Assembly (NCBI RefSeq): GCF_000002235.5
Contig: NW_022145594.1
Span: 22,871,890 to 22,935,889, forward strand
Source: Strongylocentrotus purpuratus
Lineage: Eukaryota; Echinodermata; Echinoidea; Camarodonta; Strongylocentrotidae
Direction: 5' to 3'
DNA: 64,000 bases
The notes under the pieces are model-generated. The model was not told where the DNA came from. It saw only the letters and a list, made by a program, of their open reading frames with translations, and searched no databases. Made by a program: the position numbers and the translations under genes. Of the stretch, positions 44,291 through 56,865 are shown piece after piece. Every line of letters begins with the position of its first letter. Within the stretch, counting starts at the first letter, position 1.

Positions 44291-45174
44291 TTGTGTCAAA
44301 AACTCAAAACCCAAAATTCAAAATCTGACAAATTCAAGCAAACTTTAGTCCAAAATGAATAGATCTCCTGATATCTCTTAATTATACAGTTTTCAGTTCC
44401 TACTGGTCTTTTTCACAACTTATCCTTCAATGTCTTCGATGTGGAGAGATTTTTCAAGAGCTTCATGAAGTCTATAACTTACACGAAAGAGTGGAAATAG
44501 CGCCCTCCTATAAATAAGTGTAATACTACAGACTTATCTCTATCTTTTTCCGAGGTTTCGTATCTCTTACCGTTACCAGAATTACATCATACACACCATA
44601 CCCACCAAATAAACGCGTTTTGTTTTTCTTTCACAAAATAGCCATGCAATATATTTTCATATTATAATAGTGTTACATAATATTCTTTTTGTAAGACAAC
44701 AAACCGTAATCAGTTTATTTCTCTGCCATCAGTCTCTTCTCGATATAATCTGATGAGTAATTTCTTTTCGTTCTTAAGTCTCAACTACCATATATGTGTC
44801 CTTAAATCAAATTATTTCCCCTTTTTTTTTTCCAATTCTACTATTTTCCATCATTTAATTGATAGTCTCAAGTCCTCCATTTAACTATCCCTCATAATGC
44901 TTCAAAGTCTGTGAGAAAAATATTTGATTCTATTCTTCATTTGTTGTATTCATTCTAAACTTATATCAAAATTAAAAATATATCTGCGTCTCTTTATCAT
45001 TAATTTCCTCGACTATTTCTCCTCTTCTATAATTATTTCTCAACTGCTATTATAACCATTTTTTCGGCATTTCCCAATAATTTGCCTGGTTTTTCTTTTG
45101 GATCCATTTCTTATCAATGAAGAGCCGGTCAGGTTCCGCCCGCAAAATGGAGGTTAACAGCCTTGCCTTCCGTG
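44291..45174. other. No gene recognised
   Basis: AT-rich sequence with TTC-rich patches. Nothing supported. Confidence 0.4.
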
Positions 45175-45329
45175 CAGTGGCGGATCAAGGGGGGGGGGGG
45201 GGGGGGGGGCCGGCCCCCCCCCCCCTTGAGAAAAAAAATCATGCAAAATCACGCGATTTTTACCTTTGTTGGGGGGGGTGCAAATTTTAAAATTTTCGAG
45301 GACCAAAAAAAAAAAAATTGTGCTCACTA
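45175..45329 (+). mobile_element. hAT-like MITE, family E (copy 4)
   Basis: CAGTGGCGGATCAAGG, long G and C runs, TTGAGAAAAAAAATCATGCA, TGCAAATTTTAAAATTTTCG and the end TGTGCTCACTA. This is the most complete copy of the family in the window. Confidence 0.7.
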
Positions 45330-46501
45330 CGACAAATCGACGAATCCCGGCACCAAGGTTTTCAAAGGCCTTGATTTTGAAGCAGCTGGAAATCGATCCT
45401 CTCCACTTCTGCAGGTTCCACCTTCAGCTTCTCTTGTAGGAATTTCTCTTCACAACTTCCTCAGTTTTCGGGTTCTCTAATTCTACCTCCTCTTCTGGTG
45501 TTTCTAATATAAGACTTAGAGCTGAAAATCTTCCACCCTTTTCCTCACTTCTTCATGATGATTTTGTATTTCCTCTTGTATTTAGAAATAGTTTTAGTTT
45601 TCAGCTTATTATGTTCTTATAAAAGACCAGTTGGAGAGCTTTGATTGAACTAATAGGTTGTATAGCTTTATTGAGGCTCTATGTCAGTCAGACATCTTTG
45701 TAGTCATCTGATGTACAAGTACTCATTGTTTCATAACATGACCTGGCATGAATCATGGGTTGCAGGTCATTCTATATTTAGTTATACATGCTAGTCTGTA
45801 TTTGTAGACTCTGTTAAACTACATGTAGCTATCACTACACAGCTCGTCAACTTTGTCTCTTTGATCTCACTGAATTAATCAGTTCCGATATTTTAGTTTC
45901 CATGCATGTCTTTCACTTCACTGCTGCTTCTCGAATTTCGTTTTTCAAAGTGTCTCAAAGGTTGGCCAGCCTTATACAGCCATAGTACAGCCTTATTACC
46001 GGCGAATTTGTCAAGCATCGTTTCCACGGCTACCATGCCTCTGTTATTAGAGCGAGTGCCGCAGTCGAACTCAATCTCGAACGTGTTTTCACCTATGTGC
46101 GCAATATCAAATATAATTGTACAGCTGCTTTTCGAACGAGAAGCGATTATAATTCCCGCCGAAGCTTTCCGCCGCCAAGCGAACAGATATACGCCACTTC
46201 AAACAAAAGAAGGAGATCGGAGTTCACGTGGCGTTTAACACACTATTGAACAGGAACACGGGAGGGGAGCCCTTCAAAAGCGTCACACGACGATGGTCAT
46301 ATATAGTTACACATATTGGTAGAGGTCAGTTACACATATCTGTAAAAATCTTTAAAGGAATGATTTGTACTTACAACTAGTAGAACTTGAAGTTGCGTGT
46401 AGATGACGAAAAACAGAAGTAGACTACTAGTGGAAAAGGTGTAGGTTGATGATGGGCAAATGAAACTCGACACTTCTACTGTAGTTGGGTTCCTCAGCTA
46501 A
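45330..46501. other. No gene recognised
   Basis: The 110-codon frame at 45906-46238 has no family resemblance I can see and no splice context. Left unassigned. Confidence 0.4.
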
Positions 46502-46848
46502 AGTGTTCGGATATGAAGTCCCCGTGCAAAATTATATACACAAATTCTATTGGAAATCCTGATGTCAGGAAAAGTGATTATAGAGTCGAAACATGCCCAG
46601 CTTCCTTTTATCCAAAGTAGAAAATACACTAGACGAACAGAATTCTGAATTATTATATTCACGCTATAGTGTTCGGATATGAAGTAAAGTCCCCGTGCAA
46701 AATTATATACACAAATTCTATCGGAAATCCTGATGTCAGTAAAAGTGATTATAGAGTCGAAAATGTAAACAAGTCCAGCTTCCTTTTATCCGAAGTAGAA
46801 TATACACTAGACGAACAGAATTCCGAATTATTATATTCACGCTATAAA
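46502..46848 (+). repeat. Tandem duplication, about 170 bp unit
   Basis: AGTGTTCGGATATGAAGT starts both 46502-46667 and 46668-46848. Copy 2 is open for 70 codons (VEYTLDEQNSELLYSRYKLM) to a stop at 46881, while copy 1 is interrupted. No family is recognised, so I treat it as a repeat. Confidence 0.75.
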
Positions 46849-47214
46849 TTAATGTTACTAAATACCGGAGGCCTCGAATAAGCGAAAACAAGATGGCCGC
46901 ATCTGACGAGCAACAAGCGTTGTAGACGGGGTTGTAGCGGAGTGTAGCAACCAGCATGCGAATGAGAACTGAGCGAGTTGAGAAAAATCGCTAATGAAAA
47001 TGTCCGTGAAACGGGAAAATCCACTCGCTAAAATATGGAGAACGAGGTTTCAGAAAACCATGATTAGTCAATCGAGAAAAATAAACCATGGCTGCCAGGT
47101 GCTAAAGTTAACTATGGCAAGAATGTTGTTAACATGAAAAAAGTACGAAGGCAAAATGGCGGCTACATTAAAAAAAACTACATATCCACATACGTAGCCA
47201 CACACATCCTGCAT

Positions 47215-47350
47215 CCTATTCTCTCTCCTCTCTCCTCTCCCTCACTCCCTCTTTTCCTCCCTCCCCTTTCTCTCTCTTCCTCTCCATCTCTCTCGTGTGT
47301 GCCTCACCTCTCTATTCTTCCTATTTAATAGCCTCCTCTCTCTTTGTCTT
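47215..47350. repeat. Polypyrimidine tract
   Basis: CTCTCC/CCTCCC-rich + strand segment; frames across it are artefacts. Confidence 0.75.
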
Positions 47351-47897
47351 ACTTTCCTCCATTTCTCCCTCTTGTCTGAAGGAATCGATTGATTTGCTAT
47401 TGAGTATGATACAGATTCATGCCTAAAATTACAAAATAGATAAGCATCCCTATCATAGGGAATGAAAAGATGGAAACTCACCTTTGATAAGCAAAATCCT
47501 CCTTGTACACGGATGAGAATGGTAAATGCCAAGTCAAAGTCACTTGTTAAAACTCTAGTCGACGGTATAATGAATTGGTTACAAAATATTAATTTATATA
47601 TCGATACTTTATTCACAGACAGCACTGAATGTATGATTTCACCCTGGTTCTCCTTTATCAAATGAAGTTTCTGTATGGTAGCATTTGCTCATATTTGGAT
47701 TGTATGTATACAACAGCGAGGCCTTCAAGCTTGGATGGTTATCAGGCATAATAAAATACCCCGACACTAGATTGAAGCGCATTAATATTGAATGGATTCC
47801 ATATTTATTTACGCTTCGCACACCCTCTTGTTAAAGCACCCTAGTGGCCTATCAATTGCTCATATTTTGGAAGGTATATACAACACCGAGGCTTTGG

Positions 47898-48246
47898 TAA
47901 AGAGAAGGTTGAGTTCTGGAAAGAGGTGAAAAATAATTTGTGAGCGTTATCATTCGTATTATGCAAGTGTGGAAGAACATCAGATAAGACATGTTCCCTG
48001 AAAAGCATGGCTCTCAAATGCCTTCATATTCTAAATATGGCGTGTAAAATCGTAACAATCCAGGGTAGAATTTTTACGCCACGTGTTCGTGTAGTCCCAT
48101 ATACATCTTTCTTATCATTTTGATGATTCCAGAACCTTGCAATACACCCAAATTCTGATATGCTAGATGATCAACATTTTCTGGTCGATTCCACACCGTT
48201 TCTTTCACAATGCAATCGCATGACCAGAACTCAACTTCATCATTAA
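47898..48246 (-). mobile_element. MITE family D (near-complete copy)
   Basis: AGAGAAGGTTGAGTTCTGG faces CCAGAACTCAACTTCATCA; the right TTAA is at 48243-48246 and the left one is mutated to GTAA. The orientation is opposite to the copy at 3119. Confidence 0.75.
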
Positions 48247-49303
48247 ACTTGGATGGTCATCACGAATGAAAAAAAAACCGACTAGAAACGGATCTATTGA
48301 ATGTTTAGAAATAACGTGGGTGTATGGACTATATTGCGTGTTAACTAGCAACTCCACATAATTCTATTTGTAATTAAACTATGTTAATTAATCCTGTGAT
48401 CGAAACTTATGAATGAACAAGGTCAAATATATTGAATAGTATTCAGGAAGGTGGTTTAGAAAACATTTAGAAATTCTAAAAAATGATTTATTTTTGTTGA
48501 CGTCACAGCTTCGGTACCAGTGAATTATAATTGAATGTACTGTTAATACATTAGTCGCTACAGTACAAATGGATTCCATTTTTCTTCACGCATTCGCATG
48601 CCCTCTAGTAAACCCCCTAGTAGACTATCAATATCGCAAAGCACAATGAAAATAAACTAACCGTAAACTAATATGTTTTTCTTTCAGGTTTGGGTTTTGG
48701 TTATAAACAATCTAGGAATCTAGGAATCTAGGAATATCATTTAAAATTTGTGACTTTTTCCACCATAAGTTTATGATAAGCCTTGAATTGCTAGGAGGTA
48801 CTCCCGCTTGTTAACTAATGTATGTGGGGTCATTATGGATGATAGATTAAAGGCACATTGTCCTACTTGTAGCTACTTGCTCCCTCTATATAGAAAACTT
48901 CCCCAATCGGTGCCTGTTGGTCCCCCATGATCCTCTTTTTCTTATGTTAAATGAGAGCTGAGTTAATGAGATAGCCACCTGTCACAGTACCCTCGCTGGC
49001 TCGCTGGGTGGTCTTATCCCTTCTAGCTGAAGTAGTAAAGCCTGCCTTTAAGTTGGAACAATCATATGTCTGAGACAGCATGCAAAATATTAAAAGCTTT
49101 TTGGGGCGTTCACGGGGGCGTTCAATCGAGAAGTTTAACATCAAGCGAGCGAACACCCAGCTCAATGGGTGGGTGTTCGCTCGCTGAAGCTCGGCTGTTG
49201 TTTGTACTGTTGCATGCCAGCTCACTGGGTGTTTCGCTTCACCTTGTCTGCTGTTCGTATGCCTCCCGTTGCGTGCCACCTCCCTCTACTGCGTTGGTGT
49301 ATA
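48247..49303. other. No gene recognised
   Basis: No gene or repeat is recognised apart from a CGTTCACGGGGGCGTTC-like GC patch near 49107. Confidence 0.4.
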
Positions 49304-49942
49304 CAGTGTGAGTCCAAAAAAAAGTTTACACCTAGAAATTTGATAATTATTTTCAAAATCATGTATGAACTGTAAATTATTATACATCTTATGAAAGAGT
49401 GTTTTAACCCAAATCACTTGATATCATTTTTGTGTGGTATGTGTCCACGCTTGGATGAACAGGAGGCATTGTTTGTGAGAGTGGAAAAATTGACTTGCGC
49501 CAAAGTTGCTTATGTGATGTTTGAATGAAACAATTGTGATTATGGTATTAATTCGGTCTTTGCAGATCCAAGTAACATCCCTAACAAAATTAATCATGCC
49601 ACACATACCAAATATCGAATATCTAATATCAACGAACGCGCGTGTATGTGTGTGTGACTTTGCTTCTGCAAAAAGCATATGCAATGCAATTCATTCTCTT
49701 ACTCCGCTAGTCCCAACATAATACGTACTGTAGGCATCACTGTGGCGCAAGTCGATTTTTGCACTCTCGCAAACAGTGCCTCCTGTTCCTCCAAGCGTGA
49801 ACACATACCACATAAAAGTGATACCAAATGATTTGAGATAAAACACTCTTTCATAAGATGTATAATGATTTACTGTTTATAGATAATTTTAAAAATAATT
49901 AGCAATTTTCTAAGTGTAAACTTTTTTTTTTTACTCATACCC
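49304..49942. mobile_element. Tc1/mariner-like foldback MITE
   Basis: GTGTGAGTCC, an A-run, GTTTACACCTAGAAA and its inverse at the right end. The arms stay complementary for about 195 bases on each side, with a 230-bp loop. The left end follows TA. The related copy at 8945 lacks the left arm. Confidence 0.78.
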
Positions 49943-50783
49943 CAAAATAAAAATATAAAATTAGGACTACATTATGTAACTAAAACCAAAAACAAGTTGC
50001 ACACGTTATGAAAAATACAACAAAAACATGAGGAGTTATTGTTTATAAATATCCTATTATTTCATAAAAGTCAATAAAAGGATGGTAAATGGATTAAAAT
50101 TGGTTCATTTAAAACAGCCGACTTGGGGGGGGGGGTGGAGACAAGCACTCAGTTTACCTGCAAAAGGCTGCAATGACGATGAAAGTATTTAAATGACTAA
50201 ATCATTAACATGCAGTAAATTCTACTTTAAATCAAATTGTATAAAGGCTCCAAGAATGTTGCTAGTTTGTGCATTGCATATAGTAGAGTTAGTAATGGAA
50301 AGAACTTCAGGAGGAGCAGGATTTTTCATAAAAGTAACCTGCGGGGTAAAACACTTTGGAGGATTGAGTGACATATTGTTTGATTGTGACCAGTATTGCA
50401 GTTAAGAGTTAAGTGTGGGTTGTAATTGTGAAACGTCTATTACGACATTGTACACAAAATAAATCATCGACAAATGAATTTGGAGTAATGTAACATATTT
50501 AGGCAAACACTGAAAATCTAAATATTGTTTAACCGTCAAAGTATTAGATTTTTAATCCTTTCCACTGAATCCACTATCATTCACAAATAATATTATCCAT
50601 TGTTTGTTTTACTTTAGCTACGGTGCTACCCCCCCCCCCCCAACACCCACCCACCCATACAAACTGCACTTAACTGCAAACCTGCCAAAATGACATTATT
50701 TTTCAGCATTGGTAGCAAATAGAAACGAGATGATAGAGAATGAATACCATGGCGACCAGGGTTCTCCCTTATCGTGCATGACA
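49943..50783. other. No gene recognised
   Basis: AT-rich; a C-run at about 50631 and no coding signals. Confidence 0.4.
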
Positions 50784-50785
50784 TA

Positions 50786-51041
50786 CGAAGAGTTTAATTC
50801 CAAAAGGAGCTAAATCAAATTTTGATGAAAATTGTGTTATTGATATCAAAACAATATTGTTCACTTAAGTACCTGCCTTTCAACAAAAGTATTTACCCAA
50901 ATTTTAAGAGCAAGTATTAACAAATGCACCCTCTAATATCAATTTTGCATCGACGCCTGTACAAAATCTGGTAAAAAAAAAATCTTTTTCCTCTGAAGTA
51001 GAGAAAAATGGATAAAGCTCCTTTTGGAATTAAACTTGTCA
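50786..51041. mobile_element. Tc1/mariner-type MITE, family I (copy 2)
   Basis: CGAAGAGTTTAATTCCAAAA and TTTTGGAATTAAACTTGTCA with TA on both sides. 256 bp, alignable throughout with 38043-38294. Confidence 0.85.
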
Positions 51042-51720
51042 TAGACATACCCCTATTATCCAATCAATGAGTCATTGCATGGACACCTCGATTCAGTACA
51101 ATTGTTGGAAACCGAATTTAATACTGTGATTCGGATATGAAGGTTATCATAAACTGATGGATGCAGTGTTGAGAAAGCGCCAGCAAATACTAATGTGGCA
51201 AAGTGATGTGGATCAATTATTCAATTTCCGCCATTCGAGGCCAATATGTAATGATAAATGCAACAACAATATAGAGAGAAAAAAAAGAAGAAAGACAATA
51301 GCCTACATAGTTGACGACATCAATATATCACTTTTCTCGTTAACTTTGTTGACATGGCACCAATGAAGCTCGATTCATCAAAAAGCTAATACTCATATTA
51401 AAGTTCATATTTTTATTCATGAATATACAAAGTATGATAATGACAGACAATTATTGAGGAAACTTCACCATATTTTAAAATGTAAGTGCGATGATAGAAT
51501 AGGTCCAAATTTAATGACAGGTAGTAGTTAATCAATGACATTTGAACAGGAGAGTCTACTTTAAGCCCTCATTTAGATACCCCATACAAAAACAGCATTT
51601 CTTCATCTGTTTCTTCTTCTTTCTTCCTTCCTTTTGTATTTATTATACGTTTGCTTTGGTACCTAGATGCATTATTACGGAAGCCCATTAGTGCCACCAT
51701 ACGAAATAAAATTTAAGAGG

Positions 51721-51790
51721 AATTATCTGGCGGCCGCCAGATAATTAAGTGGCGGCCGCCAGATAATTATGTGGCGGCCGCCAGATATTT
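51721..51790. repeat. Three GCGGCCGC palindromes in tandem
   Basis: AATTATCTGGCGG and CCGCCAGATAATT form a perfect 26-bp palindrome, repeated with GTGGCGGCCGCCAG cores at 23-24 bp spacing. The GC-rich cores stand out in an AT-rich region, just before repeat array G. Confidence 0.85.
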
Positions 51791-51828
51791 AGAGGTCTAT
51801 AACAGCTGCATAATGGTAGGATATTGGA

Positions 51829-52870
51829 AGCACTGGTCCCCTTTCCAAAATAATGACACAACTATATGACTAATACATCATATAAGCCAAGAATATGTTA
51901 TATAGTACCTTGTCATTGTAACCATGGCAACATGAATTAGAGTTAGCAAGATGCCATGTACGGTACTATATGCCAAATTTTGGCTATATCTTGGGATTGG
52001 AGGGCTGTTGAAAGTTCATTTTGGTGTCTATACCCAGGTTTTCAGGCCTACAGAGTAAATGTTTAGAATACCTTACCATGAAGAAAAGTAATGAAATGCA
52101 AATTATATTACCATTTATAACGGTTTCCATAGCAACGACACCAGAATAGCCTAAAATCAAGGATATTGGCGTATTTTCAGTAACATATTAGACAATTTGC
52201 TCATTCAAGACAAGTTAAAGTCCCCTTTCCAAATTATTGAAAAACTATATGACTAATCTATCATATAAGCCAAGAATACCTCACCATGAAGAAAAGTAAT
52301 GAAATGCAAATTATATTACCATTTATAACGGTTGCCATAGCAACGACACCAGAATAACCTAAAATCAAGGATATTGGCGTATTTTCAGTAACATATTAGA
52401 CAATTTGCTCATTCAAGACAAGTTAAAGTCCCCTTTCCAAATTATTAAAAAACTATATGACTAATCTATCATATAAGCCAAGAATATAGTACATTCCCAT
52501 AATTACCATGGCAACATGAATTAGAGTTTACAAGATGCCCTGTACGGTACTATATGCCATATTTTAGCTAATCTTGGGATTGGAGAGGTGTTGAAAGTTC
52601 ATTTTGGTGTCTATACCCAGGTTTTCAGGCACAGGGAACACAGCTAAAGCATTATTTTGGACATTAACACATCACTGCTATTTTTCATACATGTACATTT
52701 GCATAAAATCAGAGCAAAATGACCATAAAAGTATTCTGCCACTGCATATTACAAGCTGTTTCTTAGGGTTTAGAAAGATATAACATTGTCATGACTACAT
52801 TAGATGCTAGAAAACTTTATTTGAGTGTATGCAATGTTGGAACCAGCACAGGTTCATCACAATAATGACC
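51829..52870 (+). repeat. Repeat family G, array 1
   Basis: It contains GTAACCATGGCAACATG, TTGGGATTGGAG, TTCATTTTGGTGTCTATACC and CATAGCAACGACACCAGAAT blocks. A unit of about 207 bp is duplicated (52067-52273, 52274-52482). The part from 52630 to 52870 is the reverse complement of 58395-58645. Confidence 0.85.
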
Positions 52871-54685
52871 ATTTGCTTGCTCAAAACTGTCCCGAAGAAT
52901 ACTACGAGCAAAATGAGAATAAATGAGTCAAAGGTAAATTTGAATGCCAGAAAATTTGTGTCTGTTTATCAAAACGCCTTATTTGGGCAGAAATATTACA
53001 GGCGGTTTGCACGAAGTCTCAGAAACTGTTTTGTCACACCCTCTCTTTCCTACTTTTTGTTTATTGTCTTTGAAAGAAAGGTGTGATTGAATTTAAGTAG
53101 TCCATTTGGACACAAATTAATTCACATTCTCAACGCCAGAAAAAAACATGTATATGCCTTTGAAACTTAACATTGATTATTCGGAATGATGTTACTGATA
53201 AAATATATCTAGTACATCTTCGAGTTTAACCTACAAATGACCTCTCCATGTGATCTGGAATTTTAAGCCTACCCTAGGTTGTCACCATGACTTTGATAAT
53301 GGCAGCTTACTTGTCAATTAGATACTGGTGACTTGTGGTAAATAGATCACACACAATCACAGGTCACCGACTCTTCTTTTGTCTGCAACACCTCTCTTTG
53401 TTTTCATCCTGAATTGACAAGTGAGAAGAAAGCAACATCTACTACATGTATTTTCATCCTCACTTCGGCAAACTTTCTCAAAGTTACTCCTGCAGTCAAC
53501 ATGTTAATTAGGGAACGCCGTCATCTTACTATTTAAAATTTGTTTCCTACATTTCTCTTGAAACAAAATATATTCATCTCACTTTAATTTATCGTGAGTC
53601 TGTGTCTAAATCGTCTACCTTGACTTTTGCCACTTCTTTATCTTCATCATCATGGTTTGTGAAGGTCTTTAATTTGCACATGTTAGTGCATTTCAGTTTG
53701 TTCACGAGGCAGGAAGTTTGCAGGCACGGGCACAGTACACTTGCAGGACATCAATTGCAACACAGATTCCGGTGCTGTGCTATCTATTCTATGGACAGAT
53801 TGCCGTTGCCATCTGTGTTCCACCCACAGGTCGTTGGATCTTTGACTACGGGTTAACTCACAAGGCAGCGTCGCCATATTGCAGCCTGGTACATGTAGTT
53901 CACCCGAAGAACATGCATGCGCAAAGAGTCTTTGCATGGAGGTAGCTGGCTGGATTCTACCTCTCCTCCTTTTGCAAAGAAGAGGTGGTAGCGGAGTTCA
54001 TTGATCCGGTCTCATCAGATTGTGGATGTGAATGCATACATTTCGACAAACAAACTCTTGTATCTTGTCTATTAGGGTTGTTGAAACATCCCATTCTTCA
54101 CAAAGATGCTTAAAGGGGCATATGTTCCCCGTATTCCAGAGGGCGTTCAAAATACGTACCCGCTGGCGGACGGTGCTAGCTGCCTATTGACACCAACATA
54201 ATACGGCCCTTACGCAGATGACATGTTCCGAATGCCCGCACAATGCTGATTATCGCATACATGTGCCGAAGTCATACCAATCGCAGTTCGGCTCTAAGAT
54301 TCGGCTGCTGTTTCCACCCACTTTCATGACGTCACTATCGGCAGCGATCAGCTGGCTTGGCGAAGGCAGGCAGGGCCACGCGTACTTTGATTGACAGCTG
54401 TATGCAAATTAGAAGTCGATCTTCGGAACCAAGATGGCGATGACTAGAGCAGCGATAACTATACTGGCGGGAACGTGCCCGTTTAAAGTCAGGAGCTTAA
54501 GTGCACCCAGCTTTCCACGTCCTGCAAACGCACGTCGCAGCCAGTAAAGGCAGGCGTTAGAGCTTGGCAGACATCTTTACCCAAAAAGCTTGCAAGTTTG
54601 CAAACATAAATGTATCCGATGCGGTTCTTTATCCAGCCAGACTTCTCAGAAAGCAGGTCAGCTTCTTGCTAAAGTAGCTGTCCCA
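52871..54685. other. No gene recognised
   Basis: Frames at 52829-53086 and 53602-53945 are short and unrecognised. This sequence lies between the two inverted G arrays. Confidence 0.4.
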
Positions 54686-54689
54686 TTGC

Positions 54690-55885
54690 GCCAGCTAAGC
54701 CTACCGTGTGCCACCGTGTGGTAAATTTTGTGTGGTCGGTGGAAAACGATGAGGGCACACGGCGGGGCGTTGAGTGATCGATGAACATGCACGGTAAGGG
54801 CCTGTTAGTGGCCAAATAGACCAGCCGAGACCCGGCAAAAGTTGTGGGCATGCCCAGAACTTTCGCCGTGTGGGCACAAGCGGAGGCACACAGTGAGAAC
54901 CCTGTATGAGGACTATGGGAATACGGTGTAAGGACGGTGGGCTGGTACGAGGCCATCATGGACCCGTTCGTGGGGCAATGAAAACGGTGACGTGACGATG
55001 TGTCATATTTTGTCCAACGGGCTGTTACTGTATACCAGCCTCATTACGGGTTTTCGCCGGGCTCTCCCCGTTCCCTCATCGTTGACCCACCACCTCATAC
55101 CGCCCCCCCCCCACCGATCATTATCGGTCAACCGCTCTCTTAAAGTGACTCTCACACTCTGCCGTGTAGGCCTACCGTGTGCCACCGTGCGCGAAAATGT
55201 CTGCGGACGGTGGAGAACGGCGAGGGCACACGGTAGTTCGTTATCAAAGCGGGCAAAACGTTAATAGGGCGTTGGCGCTTATTTACACCGGTGGGACCCG
55301 CCGAAAGTTTTGGGCATGTTCAAAACTTTGGCCGGCTGGCACCGGCCGCAAGTAAGCGGCAAGAGGACGGTGTTTAACGGTATAAGGAAGGTATGAATAC
55401 GTTATGAAAACGGTCACACTGTATGAACACGTTCACAACACGCTCATAACCCGTTACAGAACGGTGATGAAAAATGGAGAGCGGACTGACCGTTGCCGTT
55501 CAAATCGGGGTATTTATGGCAGTCGTGTCATGACGTCAGCAGTCCGGGGACTCGCTCACAGGACGCTCCGAGCGGTGAGGGGACGCTAAGTGACTGGTAG
55601 GTGACTGCACACGTTCGAGACCCGGTATGGGCCCGGTATGGAAACGGCCAAAATTTTCAACAAAAGTCAATCTGGGCGGTGAAGACGGTAGAAGCACGTT
55701 CAACACCCGGTATGCGCCCAGTGAGAACGGCCAGAAGATGGCAACGAAACGGTGAAAAGATTAATTTTATGAAATTTTTTTTTGCGGCCGGGGACAGGTT
55801 AGCTCAAAACCCAACATTCTGGACTCTGTTGTTTTTTTAATAGCCCGGCAGGTAGACGGTAGGCCTACACGGCAGAGTGTGAGAG
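54690..55885. repeat. GC-rich ACGG repeat region with inverted-repeat element
   Basis: GCCTACCGTGTGCCACCGTG starts blocks at about 54698 and 55171 that share GAGGGCACACGG and AACTTTCGCC-like parts. Within it, CTCTCACACTCTGCCGTGTA at 55150 faces its inverse at 55885, bounding a 736-bp element. ACGG and ACGGT motifs recur throughout. No coding is supported. Confidence 0.65.
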
Positions 55886-55959
55886 CTCCAAAACGACCTA
55901 ATAACGTCATCTTACCATTCCAGCGTCCTCGTAACGTCTCCATACCGGCCTAGCTGTTG

Positions 55960-56285
55960 CCGTGTTTTACATTGTGCCCGTTCAGAAACCGTGCCAGACA
56001 CCGCCCTTACAAAAAAAAAAATCTATGGTATTCCTATGGTGCGGCTCTATGGTGAATGGCATTTCTATAATAAATTATATGGTAGAATATATTTCTATGG
56101 TATACCACACAATTGTTGAATGGTGGAGTTCTATGGTCAATGGTATATCATTAAAGCCGTCCTGTGGTGTATGGTATTTCTATGATATATTATATGGTAG
56201 ACTATATTTCTATGGTATTTCTGTTGAATGGTATCCCTATGGTGGAGGATATTTCAGTGGTAGCTCTATGGTGGGTGATGGTTAG
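55960..56285. repeat. TTTCTATGGTAT irregular minisatellite
   Basis: CTATGGT recurs about fifteen times, with a larger repeat of about 130 bp (ATTATATGGTAGA, then ATATTTCTATGGTAT, twice). The 107-codon frame is a repeat artefact. Confidence 0.7.
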
Positions 56286-56382
56286 TGACTCCATATTTTA
56301 CTGTATAAAAAATGCTTCCTCTGTTGTTTCCTGCGGATCGAGCTTCCTATAGCTTGACCCCTCCCCCTGCTTTCCCTCCATG

Positions 56383-56596
56383 TAGAGGCGCCGCTCTGGT
56401 GTGTGTGTGTGGGGGGGGGGGTGCTGGTGTGCACACCCCCTCCCCAGTGTAGAAGTACCCCAGAAGTGCCCCTTTGTACATAGGAAAATTGCCCCTTTTA
56501 CGTTGACAAGTGCACTTATTACTTTATTAAAGTGCCCCTTTGTAGGTGCCCTTTTTGTTGCCCCCCTCTAATTTGTTAGTCGCTCTGCCACCCCTG
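56383..56596. mobile_element. hAT-like MITE, family L
   Basis: TAGAGGCGCCGCTCTGG faces AGAGCGAC...CACCCCTG. The flanks CCTCCATG and CTACCATG match at six of eight bases, a decayed 8-bp target duplication. Inside are a GT/G run and GTGCCCCTTT blocks. Confidence 0.6.
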
Positions 56597-56865
56597 CTAC
56601 CATGTGTAGGCATTATGAAGAATTATGAAGATTTATGATTAATTGTTGAGAAGAACAATGAGGACGTACATCCGTGAACTCGCGAACTGAAGTGTGACCG
56701 GTAGCTAGGGTGAGTGTCTTTCATATACCGTGTGTTACGTCTTCAAGGCCAAGCGAATGTTCTGCGAATGACCCTTTTATGGTTGCGTTCCGGGTGGTAA
56801 GCAGCAGGTACCCACCCGGTAGGGCTCTGGTGAGACCCGGCGAGGGAAAGGCCAACACGGTGACA

